Below, in pieces: positions 1 through 7,351 of a stretch of 22,352 bases of DNA. Below the pieces are notes generated by a model. It was not told the origin of the DNA. It was given only the letters and a program-made list of their open reading frames with translations, and did not search any database. Source of the DNA: JBLNBU01 sp050260215 (lineage in GTDB: Bacteria; Pseudomonadota; Alphaproteobacteria; Rhodospirillales; Magnetospirillaceae); the NCBI GenBank assembly GCA_050260215.1, contig JBLNBU010000092.1, forward strand, positions 1 to 22,352, given 5' to 3'. How positions within the stretch are numbered: position 1 is the stretch's first letter; each line of letters starts with the position of its first letter. The translations under genes were made by a program, and so were the position numbers.

Positions 1-2217
1 CAGCCGGTCGGCGGCGGTATAGGCGGCGAACGACGCCTTGAGGAAGCCGCCGTTGAAGTTGTCGGGCACCAGGTGGCCGTCGGGGTCGGTGACGGACGGA
101 TTGGCCACCAGCTTGACCGGAGTATTCTCGGTGTAGTTGGCGACCGTGCCGGTGACCACCGGGGCGTCGTTGACCGGCTGGACGGTCACGGTTTCCTGGA
201 CGGTGATGGTGCCGCGGTCGTCCTGGACGGCGAACTCGATGGTGCGCGCGGTGCCGTGGGGATCGTCGCTGGTGTTGGTATAGGCGACGTGGCTGAGCAG
301 GGTCGTATAGGTTGTCGCCGACCCGGTCATGGTGATGGTCAGCGTGCCCTGGGCCGCGTCGAAAACGCCGGTGCCCCCGGACCCGGCCGTCAGCGACAGC
401 ACGTCCTCGCCCACGACGTAGTTGGAGGCGACCTTGACCACCGCCTTGGTCACGCTCTTGTACGGGTCCTCGCTCACCTTGATGGCCTGGTCGATCACGA
501 CCGCGCCGGCGTTCTCGGTATAGGCGACCGAGCTGACGCCGGCCTGCAACGTCAGCGGCAGGAAGACGTAGCCCGGTGGCGGCGGCGGCGGCGCCGTGTT
601 GACCGGAGGCGGCGTGGGCGTGGGTGGCGGCGGCGTGTAGGTGGGGATCAGCGGGCCGTTGAAGGTGACCGCGATCGACACAGGCGGCGGTGGCGCCAGG
701 GTGGTGACCAGCGGGCCAGGCGGCGGCGGTGCCAGCGGATTGGCCACCTGGGGCGCCAACACCGGCGCCGAGGGCATCGGCAACTGGGGCGCCGACGTGG
801 GCGGCGGGGCGAACGGCTCGCTCGAGGTGCCCAGCACCGAGACGTTGGTACCGGTGGCCATGGCGCTGACCACCGGGTCGGCGTTCACGCCCTGGCTGGC
901 GCTGGTGACTTGCTGCGACGCGGCTGCGGCGGCGCTGGTGGCCGCCTGGGTGGCGGCGGCGATGTCGGCGCCCTTGGCCAGCACGCTGGATAGGGTGCTG
1001 GCGAATGCCGCGGCATCTCCACCGGCGCTCTGCGCCAGGATCGCCACCGCCGCTGCCGCGCCTTCGCCGCTGGCCAGGGCCGCGGCGAACTTGGCCGCTG
1101 CCGAGGCCGGCGCCTCCGACGCCGCGGCGAAGCCGTTGGCCGCCTGAACCGCCTGGGTGGCGACCTGGCTGGCGGTGGCGAGATCGGCCCCTCGGGCCAG
1201 GGCATTGGCCAGGGCCTGGGCGAACTCGCCGCCGCCGCCGATGGTGGTGCCGCTGACGTTGCCCGACGCCAGGGCCGCCATCAGCCCCTGCCCGCCCCCC
1301 GCCTGGACCGCGCCCGCCTGGGTCTGCTGGGCCTGGGCGACGGCGGCGGCCTGGGCGGCGGCGGCGGCCTGGCCGGTGGATCCGCCGTTGGCCAGCACCG
1401 CGACCAGCGCATCGGCGCCCGCCCCCTTGCCCAGCCCGCCGGTGCCGCCGTTCGCCAGGGAGGCGATCATGTGGTCGGCGGCGGACATGGGCACCGCTTG
1501 GGCGGCGGCAATTGACGCCTGGGCCTGGGCGGCCTGCCCGGCCGCCTTCAGCGCCGCCGCGGTGTCGGCCCCCGAGGCCGCCGCCTCCTGGAACGCCTGC
1601 AGGAAGGCGCCGGCCTGCTCGGGCGACATGCCGGCCGTCACTGCCTTCAGGGCCGCCCCGGCGCTTTCGCCGCCACCGGCCAGCGCCGAGACCAATACCG
1701 TACCCACCGGCAACGGCCCATCATGGGCGGCCTTCGCCGCATCGACGGCCTTCAGCCCGGCATCGGCCTGCTTGAGCGCGGCCGTCAGGTCGACGCCCTT
1801 GGCCATGGCGTTCTGCAAGGTGGCGACGAAAGCGTCGAGGTGCTGCTTGGATACCGCGCCCTTGCCGGCGGCATTGCCGACCGCGGCCTGCACGTTCTCG
1901 CCGCGGGCAAGCGCCTGGATCAGCTGGCCGGCCTGCTGGGTGGGCGCATCCTGCTGGCCTTCGGTGGCGACCTTGATCTCGCCCTTGACCGTGGCGATGG
2001 CCTCGCCGGGCGGCACGCCATTGGACAGGGCCTTGGACAGTTCCTGGGTGAAGGTCTTCGCCGCGTCGGCCGCCTTGTCGGCCGGCACGCCCAGCTTGGC
2101 GAAATAGGCGGTGATGGATTTCTGGGTCGCCGCCAGCGACTGGGCGACGCCGTTGCCCGAGGCAAAGCTGTCCATCAGCCCTTGCGGCGGCGTCCAGCCT
2201 TTGAGGTCGTAGATCAC
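1..2217 (-). CDS. Large cadherin-like surface adhesin, N-terminal part (partial at window edge)
   Basis: An open frame of 739 codons runs off the left edge with no stop. The first possible start after an in-frame TGA (2230-2232) is GTG at 2217, preceded by GGGGG at 2223-2227. The internal ATG at codon 15 is the alternative. There is no N-terminal signal peptide, which fits type I secretion, where the signal is C-terminal and would lie outside the window. Residues 56-463 are an Ala/Gln-rich helical-looking region made of six degenerate repeats. Residues 468-549 are Pro-rich. From about residue 561 there are cadherin-like/VCBS-type beta repeats: AYTENAG at 565-571, VQPVNDAPVVTG at 679-690, and a second unit beginning NYTENTP at 694. 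Such proteins are usually several thousand residues long and act in cell-surface or matrix attachment. The family call is firm in general terms, but the exact ligand and secretion route are inferred. It stands alone, divergent from the small genes at 2640. Confidence 0.8.
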   Translation of the reverse strand, partial: MIYDLKGWTPPQGLMDSFASGNGVAQSLAATQKSITAYFAKLGVPADKAADAAKTFTQELSKALSNGVPPGEAIATVKGEIKVATEGQQDAPTQQAGQLIQALARGENVQAAVGNAAGKGAVSKQHLDAFVATLQNAMAKGVDLTAALKQADAGLKAVDAAKAAHDGPLPVGTVLVSALAGGGESAGAALKAVTAGMSPEQAGAFLQAFQEAAASGADTAAALKAAGQAAQAQASIAAAQAVPMSAADHMIASLANGGTGGLGKGAGADALVAVLANGGSTGQAAAAAQAAAVAQAQQTQAGAVQAGGGQGLMAALASGNVSGTTIGGGGEFAQALANALARGADLATASQVATQAVQAANGFAAASEAPASAAAKFAAALASGEGAAAAVAILAQSAGGDAAAFASTLSSVLAKGADIAAATQAATSAAAAASQQVTSASQGVNADPVVSAMATGTNVSVLGTSSEPFAPPPTSAPQLPMPSAPVLAPQVANPLAPPPPGPLVTTLAPPPPVSIAVTFNGPLIPTYTPPPPTPTPPPVNTAPPPPPPGYVFLPLTLQAGVSSVAYTENAGAVVIDQAIKVSEDPYKSVTKAVVKVASNYVVGEDVLSLTAGSGGTGVFDAAQGTLTITMTGSATTYTTLLSHVAYTNTSDDPHGTARTIEFAVQDDRGTITVQETVTVQPVNDAPVVTGTVANYTENTPVKLVANPSVTDPDGHLVPDNFNGGFLKASFAAYTAADRL
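571..816 (-). other. Proline-rich linker of the adhesin
   Basis: Residues 468-549 of the adhesin contain repeated runs of three to six prolines (for example APPPPG, YTPPPPTPTPPP, TAPPPPPPG). They separate the Ala-rich repeats from the beta-sandwich repeats. This looks like an extended, rigid spacer, as found between the anchor and passenger parts of large adhesins. Confidence 0.7.
829..2052 (-). repeat. Six degenerate tandem protein repeats in the adhesin head
   Basis: Translated on the minus strand, each unit of 61-76 residues has a long helix motif of the form F-x-x-x-L-x-x-A-x-A-x-G-x-D-x-x-x-A, followed about 43 residues later by a short motif L-x-x-L-A-x-G. Long motifs begin at residues 56, 130, 205, 271 (degraded), 332 and 405. 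Short motifs begin near 99, 174, 250, 312, 377 and 450. The spacings of the two series agree with each other, which supports true internal duplication rather than mere Ala-rich composition. Confidence 0.65.
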
Positions 2218-2639
2218 CGCAGCCCCCGGTCAAACGCACGAGGCAAGAAACGACCGGCAGAATACGCCCATTGGTAGAAACTGCGGCTATGACGAAAGTA
2301 TCGGCGCGGTTTTACTTCCGCCGGCCGCCTAAAAAGCCCGCACGCTGAATTGTTCCAACCCCTGCTCACAGTCCGAGCGCCGTCCCCTGGACACGACCCA
2401 CTCGCAAAAATCTAGCTGAAGCTTGGAGGCTCGTGAAAGGCGCATATTGTGACGCCGACGGCGTCGTGCCGCGAAACCCCTCGCGCCTGGCCGGACCGCG
2501 CGGCGGCTAGGGTGTTCCCCCGAATGCTTCGGAGTAATGTTTCTATGCCTTTGCGCATAAGCGGAAGGACTTGGAGCGGGCGTATGATGCAGCCATTGAA
2601 GAACTCGCCAAAGTCGCCCCGGCGACGGGAGAGTGTGAT
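2218..2639. other. Intergenic region between divergent adhesin and small-protein genes
   Basis: I see no convincing gene in these 422 bases. A perfect palindrome with 7-base arms and a one-base centre, GACGCCG-A-CGGCGTC, lies at 2451-2465. A small hairpin, CCGAA-tgc-TTCGG, lies at 2520-2532. Both could be regulatory sites for the divergent genes, but neither is matched to a known regulator. The stretch is less GC-rich than its surroundings in places, as expected for promoters, but no clear -35/-10 pair stands out. Confidence 0.4.
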
Positions 2640-2918
2640 ATGTCCCTGCTTCCCATCGCCTACATGGCTGGATTTGGCGTCACCCTGACCGGCATTTGGC
2701 AGGATCGCCCGGTCCCGTCGCTGGCGGGCGTCGCCATCATGACGGCGGTAGCGGTGGCGACCGTGCTGCACGGCGACCTTGCCGCCTTTGCGGTCGAGCT
2801 GGCGCTGGGGGCAGTCGCCGAGGTGGCGGCCCTTGGGCGCCGGCTGGCCTGGGAGCCTGCCGCCGAGACCGGCACGCTGATCACCGTGCAGCAGATGCGC
2901 ATCCACCCGGCGGAATGA
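2640..2918 (+). CDS. Small hypothetical membrane protein (92 aa)
   Basis: I do not recognise the family. The chosen start is ATG at 2640, with GGGAGAG at 2627-2633 as ribosome binding site. A TTG at 2571 in the same frame would add 23 mostly charged residues, but its only purine-rich site is too close. The protein begins with a hydrophobic stretch (residues about 2-20), then a short polar loop IWQDRPVPS, then a second hydrophobic stretch (about 28-45) and an amphipathic Ala/Val/Glu helix. The C-terminus, ending in MRIHPAE, is polar. Two membrane spans are likely. It is followed after 17 bases by another small membrane gene, with which it probably forms an operon. Confidence 0.55.
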   Translation: MSLLPIAYMAGFGVTLTGIWQDRPVPSLAGVAIMTAVAVATVLHGDLAAFAVELALGAVAEVAALGRRLAWEPAAETGTLITVQQMRIHPAE

Positions 2919-2922
2919 ATAA

Positions 2923-2932
2923 GGGGGGGGGG
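2923..2932 (+). repeat. Ten-G homopolymer in the leader of the 40-aa gene
   Basis: A run of ten G residues lies between the stop of the upstream small gene (2918) and the ATG at 2936. It serves as, or overlaps, the ribosome binding site. Homopolymers of this length are prone to slipped-strand length change, and here a change would alter the spacing between the binding site and the start codon. Confidence 0.6.
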
Positions 2933-2935
2933 CCC

Positions 2936-3058
2936 ATGTTCAAGCACCAAGAGCCGCACTATCGCATCACCGAAGGCCAGGAAGCGCTGCTGGTGGTGCT
3001 GTTCCTGGTCGGCGTCGCCGTCGTCCAGTTTTCGGTGGCCTGGCTGATCATCGCCTGA
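2936..3058 (+). CDS. Single-span small membrane protein (40 aa)
   Basis: ATG at 2936 opens a 40-residue frame. A polar N-terminus MFKHQEPHYRITEGQEA is followed by one hydrophobic helix from about residue 18 to the end (LLVVLFLVGVAVV and AWLII are visible). The strong G-rich site just upstream and the clear polar/hydrophobic division support a real gene despite its size. It probably sits in the cytoplasmic membrane with the N-terminus inside. Proteins of this kind often act as small accessory subunits or regulators of larger membrane complexes, but nothing in the sequence names a partner. It is likely co-transcribed with the 92-residue membrane gene upstream. Confidence 0.6.
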   Translation: MFKHQEPHYRITEGQEALLVVLFLVGVAVVQFSVAWLIIA

Positions 3059-3060
3059 CC

Positions 3061-3103
3061 AAAAAAATCCCCCGGCCCGACAGCAATCGGAACAGGCCGG
3101 GGG
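3061..3103 (-). terminator. Rho-independent terminator of the beta-helix gene
   Basis: A perfect 9-bp stem pairs CCCCCGGCC (3069-3077) with GGCCGGGGG (3095-3103). Read on the minus strand it is followed by a run of seven T (A7 at 3061-3067). It lies about 50 bases beyond the minus-strand stop at 3151. On the plus strand there is no T-run, so it is mainly a minus-strand terminator. Confidence 0.8.
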
Positions 3104-3150
3104 AAAGTGGAGGGCGTCCGAGGACGCCCCCCGCGGAGATCACCGAAGGA

Positions 3151-4347
3151 TCAGTGGTGAGCCCAATGGTCCAGGGTCTGGGCCACGTGCTGGGCATCGG
3201 CCAGGCTCATGGACGCCGAGGCGTGCTGCATGGCGGCACCGGCCGAGTGCCCCTCGATCAGCGCGACCAGCTTCTGCTCGACCGCCTCGTAGGCGTCGAT
3301 GGCCTTCAGCTGGGCCGTACCGGTGGTGCTGAAGATGGCCTGGTAGTCCAGGGTCATCTCGTGCAGCAGGTCCGACACCGTGGGGGCGTGGCCGGCGGCC
3401 GGGGTGGACACGGCCGGGGTGCTGGCGACCGGAGCCGGGGGGGTGGTCGCCACGGTGCCGGCGTTGACGCCGGTCAGCGCCTGGGTGTCGTGGAAGTTGG
3501 CGCCGATCTTGGTCGAGTCCACGAACGAGGAGTGGTTGCCCACCGTCACGTGGCCGGTATAGCCCAGGCTGGGCCAGCTGATCTGGTCGCCGTTCTGCTC
3601 GGCCCCCATGCCCGCCTTCGGCCACACGGTGTCCTGGATGGCCGACTGGCCGTCGCGGGGCTGGACGTAGACTTCGTTGAACGACCACGGCACGTGCACC
3701 TGGTGGGCCGGATCGTCATTGGTCCACAGCAGGTAGCTGATGGGATTGCCGTCATTGGCCTGGCCCGCGGTGTAGTGCAGGTCGACGTGGTCGGCCGTCA
3801 CCTTCGAAGGGGCGATGGCGTACTGGGGCGAGATGAACAGGCCCTGGTAGTCGGTGGTGATGTGCAGGTTGTGCAGGTTCACCTGGCCGCCGAGGTCGCC
3901 CTGGACCTGGATGCCGTCGGCATGGCCATTGCCGCTGTCGGACTGCCCGCCGCTGAACGCGCCGTTGACGTTCTCGATGCTGGAATTCTGCACCACCAGA
4001 GAGGTCTGGGCGCCACCGGAAATATCGATGCCGTCCGTGCCGGACGACTTGGAATTGTCGATGTGCACGCCATCGACGAAAACGGTGCCCTTGGCGCCGT
4101 AGAAGGCGAAGGTGCCGGTCGGCGCGCCGGTCGGCTGGTATTCACCACCCAGCACCATGATGTTGTGACCGCCTTCGGTCTGGATCTTGGCGTTACGCAC
4201 GTGGGCTGTGTCGCCGATGAAGATGACGTCCTGATTGTCGTCGAAGTGCCACCAGTCCTGGCCGCCCGTCTTCGACAGGTCGACGATGGTCGGATTGTTC
4301 ATGGTGGGCGGGGACCACATCAGGGGAGCGTCGGTATTGGTCGTCAT
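3151..4347 (-). CDS. Parallel beta-helix (pectate-lyase-fold-like) protein
   Basis: The protein has 398 residues. ATG at 4347 has GAGG at 4357-4360, nine bases upstream. The region from about residue 20 to 300 shows the stacked short-strand pattern of right-handed beta-helix proteins: repeated V-x-I/V-x-N/D turns such as VRNAKIQTEGGHNIMVLGG, VFVDGVHIDNS and LVVQNSSIENVNG. It includes the sequence HADGIQVQGD, typical of such carbohydrate-active folds. Residues 301-323 are a Pro/Ala/Thr linker. Residues 324-398 form a helical, His-rich tail ending DHWAHH. No signal peptide, lipobox or RTX nonapeptide is visible. Family knowledge points to polysaccharide binding or cleavage, or to a surface structural role. 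No catalytic triad can be assigned by eye, so enzymatic activity is not claimed. It has its own terminator and is not in an evident operon. Confidence 0.7.
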   Translation of the reverse strand: MTTNTDAPLMWSPPTMNNPTIVDLSKTGGQDWWHFDDNQDVIFIGDTAHVRNAKIQTEGGHNIMVLGGEYQPTGAPTGTFAFYGAKGTVFVDGVHIDNSKSSGTDGIDISGGAQTSLVVQNSSIENVNGAFSGGQSDSGNGHADGIQVQGDLGGQVNLHNLHITTDYQGLFISPQYAIAPSKVTADHVDLHYTAGQANDGNPISYLLWTNDDPAHQVHVPWSFNEVYVQPRDGQSAIQDTVWPKAGMGAEQNGDQISWPSLGYTGHVTVGNHSSFVDSTKIGANFHDTQALTGVNAGTVATTPPAPVASTPAVSTPAAGHAPTVSDLLHEMTLDYQAIFSTTGTAQLKAIDAYEAVEQKLVALIEGHSAGAAMQHASASMSLADAQHVAQTLDHWAHH

Positions 4348-4500
4348 CGGTAGTGACCTCGTTGCTGTTGTCTTGCGAACGAGGGGGACTGTGACCTGAT
4401 GGGGTTACCAAGAAATGAATAGACCGGAATAAACTTTCGAGTTACTTACCATCCCGCCGCCACATTGCGGTCATATTCCAGTTAATTTCAGCTTAAAGTG

Positions 4501-4526
4501 AAATGGCCGCCCATTGGCGGCCATTT
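4501..4526. terminator. Bidirectional hairpin terminator
   Basis: A perfect 11-bp stem, AAATGGCCGCC (4501-4511) with GGCGGCCATTT (4516-4526), has a 4-base loop. A/T residues flank both ends, so it can act on either strand. It lies just beyond the stop (4562) of the minus-strand flavoprotein gene and would end the hydrogenase/flavoprotein transcript before the beta-helix gene. Confidence 0.75.
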
Positions 4527-4561
4527 TGACTTCATGTATAACGCGCCTTATTCAGCAACTT

Positions 4562-5560
4562 CTATTCAGCCTCGACCGCCACCGCCCCCCGGCGGATGAT
4601 ACCGATGTAGTTGGCGCGGTCGAACGCAGTGCGGTCGGCCACCGCGTTGCGGCTCATGCAGCCGCGGATGGCGGCGACATTGTCCATCTCGCGCAGCTTC
4701 AGTTCTTCCTCGAGCCCGTCGACCAGGGTCTTCATGTGGCCGGGCCCGTGGCGCAGCAGCGCCGAGGCGGTGGTGACCACGTCGGCGCCGACCAGCAGGT
4801 ACTTGACCACCTCGCGTGCAGTCTGCACCCCGGTGCTGGCGGCCAGCGAGCCGGAGACCTTGCCGTAGAGCGCGCCGATCCACAGCAGCGGCAGGCGGAT
4901 CTCGCCGCGGTGCGACAGGCGCACGTCGCGGACCAGCTTCAGCTCGGCCATGTCGATGTCGGGCTGGTAGAAGCGGTTGAACAGCACGAAGCCGTCGGCC
5001 CCGGCGTCGTCCAGGCGGCGCACCAGGTGGCCGACCGAGCTGAAATAGGGGCTGAGCTTGACCGACACCGGGATGGAGACCTCGGCCTTGACCGCGGCCA
5101 GTACGTCGAGGTGGCGCTGCTCGACCTCGTCGCCGCCCATGGCCAGGTCGGTGGGCAGGTAGAAGATGTTGAGCTCGATGGCCGAGGCGCCGGCCTGCTC
5201 GAGGCGGCGGGCATAGTCGGTCCAGCCGGTGCGGCAAGTGCCGTTCAGGCTGGCGATGACGGGGATGTCGACCGCGGCGCGGGCGCGCCGCACCAGCTCC
5301 AGGTAGCCGTCGGGGCCGGTGCGCTCGGCCATGGCGGCGGGGAAGTACGATCCGGCCTCGGCCCCGGTCTCGGCCAGCATGGACTCGATGGCCTCGATCT
5401 CGTCCTCGATCTCCTCCTGGAAGATGGACGGCAGCACCACCGCGCCCGCCCGGCAGTCCTCGAGGCGGCGGATGTTGCCCACGTCGCCGTTCAGCGGCGA
5501 CGCCGCGGCGACGAGCGGCGTGGCGAGCGGCAGGCCGAGATAGGTGGTCGACAGGTCCAT
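4562..5560 (-). CDS. Dihydroorotate dehydrogenase-like FMN protein (not PyrD)
   Basis: The protein has 332 residues. ATG at 5560 is preceded by GGAGAAG (around 5566-5572). It has the TIM-barrel layout of the DHOD family: N-terminal MDLSTTYLGLPLATPLVAAASPL, strand PVIASLNGT at 100-108, IELN at 128-131, VSVKLSP, then the phosphate-binding end with GADVVTTASALLRHG. The region where true dihydroorotate dehydrogenases carry N-L-S-C/S-P-N reads NIFYLPTD (131-138). The active-site Cys/Ser loop and substrate Asn pattern are therefore absent, and pyrimidine synthesis is unlikely. This belongs to the 'DHOD-like protein' subgroup, which from my knowledge often lies near pyruvate:ferredoxin oxidoreductase or other redox genes. 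Here it follows the hydrogenase large subunit by 90 bases and may be co-transcribed, which suggests a redox role. The substrate is unknown. Confidence 0.8.
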   Translation of the reverse strand: MDLSTTYLGLPLATPLVAAASPLNGDVGNIRRLEDCRAGAVVLPSIFQEEIEDEIEAIESMLAETGAEAGSYFPAAMAERTGPDGYLELVRRARAAVDIPVIASLNGTCRTGWTDYARRLEQAGASAIELNIFYLPTDLAMGGDEVEQRHLDVLAAVKAEVSIPVSVKLSPYFSSVGHLVRRLDDAGADGFVLFNRFYQPDIDMAELKLVRDVRLSHRGEIRLPLLWIGALYGKVSGSLAASTGVQTAREVVKYLLVGADVVTTASALLRHGPGHMKTLVDGLEEELKLREMDNVAAIRGCMSRNAVADRTAFDRANYIGIIRRGAVAVEAE

Positions 5561-5650
5561 GGCTGCTTCTCCGGACGGATTACCCCTTTACCCAGTGGGG
5601 TTGGCGACCGCCCCGTTCAAGGGGGTCATACCTCCGATGGGCAGCCGGGC
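5561..5650 (-). other. Intercistronic spacer with hairpin potential
   Basis: The 90 bases between the large-subunit stop and the flavoprotein start contain complementary blocks: ACCCCTT (5582-5588) against AAGGGGGT (5619-5626), and GGGG against CCCC inside. Together they could fold into a compact structure. No T-run follows it, so it is more likely a processing or attenuation structure than a full terminator. This is the only break in an otherwise overlapping gene series. Confidence 0.3.
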
Positions 5651-7351
5651 TCACATCACTTTCAGTTCCAGCAGGCTTTCGCCGCCCGGCCCCGTCAGGT
5701 GCACGGCGCAGGCGATGCACGGGTCGAAGCTGTGGATGGTGCGCAGGATCTCGATGGGCTGGTTGGGCACCGCCAGGACATGGCCTTTCAGTGCCGCCTC
5801 GTAGGGGCCCGACACCCCGGCCGCGTCGCGCGGGCCGGCGTTCCAGGTGCTGGGCACCACCGCCTGGTAGTTGGCGATCTTGCCGTTGTCGATCACCACC
5901 CAGTGGCCCAGGGCGCCGCGCGGCGCCTCCATGAAGCCCACACCCCTGGCCTTGGCCGGCCAGGTCGAGGGCTCCCAGCGCGACTCATCGAAGGTATCGA
6001 TGTCGCCGGCGCGGATGTTGGCGACCAGCTGGTCGATCCAGCCGGCCATGGCGTCGACGATGATCTTGGTTTCCAGCGTGCGCGCCGCGGTGCGCCCCAG
6101 GGTCGAGAACAGCGCCCCCAGGGGCTGCTTCAGCTGCTTGAGCGCGCCGTCGACCAGGGCCTTGGCCTGGGCGTGGCCGGACCCGTACAGCACCAGCATG
6201 CGCGCCAGCGGGCCCACCTCCATGGGCTTGCCCTTCCAGCGCGGCGACTTCAGCCAGGAATAGTTCTTCTCGACGTCCAGCTGCTCGAACGGCGGCTTGG
6301 GGCCGTCATAGGCGATGCGGGTCTGGCCCGCATAGGGGTGCAGGCCCACCCCCTTGTCGGCCTGGTACCAGGAATGGCTGGTAAATTCCTGCACCTCGGC
6401 CTCGGCTTCCAGGTCGACGGGCAGGATGCGGCTGGGGTCGCGCCCCAGGATCACCCCGCGCGGGATCATCAGCTTGCCGGTGGCGTCGGGGAACTCGCCA
6501 TAGGTCATGAAGTTGCCGACGCCTTCGCCTTGCTTGAACCACTCGGGGTAGAAGCCGGCGATGGCCAGGGTGTCGGGCAGATAGGCCTGGTCGACGAAGG
6601 CCTGCATGCGCGCCACCACGTCGCGCACCTTGCCCAGCCGCTCGGCGTTGAGCGCCGAATCGTTGTCGGGGCCGATGGGCAGCGGCACGCCGCCGACGAC
6701 GAAGTTGGGATGCGGGTTCTTGCCGCCGAAGATGGTGTGCAGCTGCACCACCTCGCGCTGCCAGGCGAGCGCGTCCAGATAGTGGGCGACGGCCAGCAGG
6801 TTGACCTCGGGCGGCAGCTTGTAGGCCGGGTGGCCCCAATAGCCTTCGGCGAAGACACCGAGCTGGCCCGACTCGACGAAGTCCTTCAGCCGCTTCTTGG
6901 CATCGGCAAAATAGCCGGGAGACGACTTGGGGTACGGCGACAGCGACTGCGCCAGCGCCGAAGTAGCCTTGGGGTCGGCCTTCAGCGCACTGACCACGTC
7001 GACCCAGTCCAGCGCATGCAGGTGGTAGAAGTGCATGACGTGGTCGTGGACGTACTGTGCCGCGATCATCAGGTTGCGGATCAGCTGGGCGTTGGCCGGC
7101 ACCTTGATGCCCAGCGCATGCTCGACCGAGCGCACCGAGGCCATGCCGTGCACCAGGGTGCACACCCCGCAGATGCGCTGGGCGAAAGCCCAGGCGTCGC
7201 GCGGATCGCGGCCCTGCAGGATCAGCTCGATGCCGCGCACCATGGTTCCCGACGAGAACGCCTCGCCGATGCGGTTGCCGTCCATGGCCGCCTCGATGCG
7301 CAGGTGGCCCTCGATGCGGGTGACGGGGTCGACGACGAGACGCTGGGTCAT
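5651..7351 (-). CDS. hynL: [NiFe] hydrogenase large subunit, Isp-type (group 1e)
   Basis: This 566-residue catalytic subunit takes up H2 at a Ni-Fe(CN)2CO site. The N-terminal nickel motif RICGVC is at residues 59-64 (C61, C64). The C-terminal motif DPCIACAVH is at 543-551 (C545, C548). Fifteen residues follow H551, the expected tail removed by the maturation protease encoded at 10427-10894. The N-terminus VDPVTRIEGHLRIE is a family signature. The start ATG overlaps the isp2 stop (ATGA, 7348-7351), so translation is coupled. The order small subunit-isp1-isp2-large subunit is that of the Isp-type uptake hydrogenases (for example Thiocapsa HynS-Isp1-Isp2-HynL), and it separates this cluster from HupSL-HupC types. 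The mature enzyme is expected on the periplasmic face with the Tat-exported small subunit. Confidence 0.96.
   Translation of the reverse strand: MTQRLVVDPVTRIEGHLRIEAAMDGNRIGEAFSSGTMVRGIELILQGRDPRDAWAFAQRICGVCTLVHGMASVRSVEHALGIKVPANAQLIRNLMIAAQYVHDHVMHFYHLHALDWVDVVSALKADPKATSALAQSLSPYPKSSPGYFADAKKRLKDFVESGQLGVFAEGYWGHPAYKLPPEVNLLAVAHYLDALAWQREVVQLHTIFGGKNPHPNFVVGGVPLPIGPDNDSALNAERLGKVRDVVARMQAFVDQAYLPDTLAIAGFYPEWFKQGEGVGNFMTYGEFPDATGKLMIPRGVILGRDPSRILPVDLEAEAEVQEFTSHSWYQADKGVGLHPYAGQTRIAYDGPKPPFEQLDVEKNYSWLKSPRWKGKPMEVGPLARMLVLYGSGHAQAKALVDGALKQLKQPLGALFSTLGRTAARTLETKIIVDAMAGWIDQLVANIRAGDIDTFDESRWEPSTWPAKARGVGFMEAPRGALGHWVVIDNGKIANYQAVVPSTWNAGPRDAAGVSGPYEAALKGHVLAVPNQPIEILRTIHSFDPCIACAVHLTGPGGESLLELKVM

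Noticed and set aside
2412..2906. A minus-strand frame opposite the 92-residue membrane gene
   Set aside because: It has no hydrophobic or domain pattern and a His/Gln/Arg-rich composition. The plus-strand frame has a good ribosome site and membrane helices.
4562..5560. True dihydroorotate dehydrogenase PyrD
   Set aside because: The active-site loop is replaced by NIFYLPTD, and the neighbours are hydrogenase genes, not pyrimidine genes.
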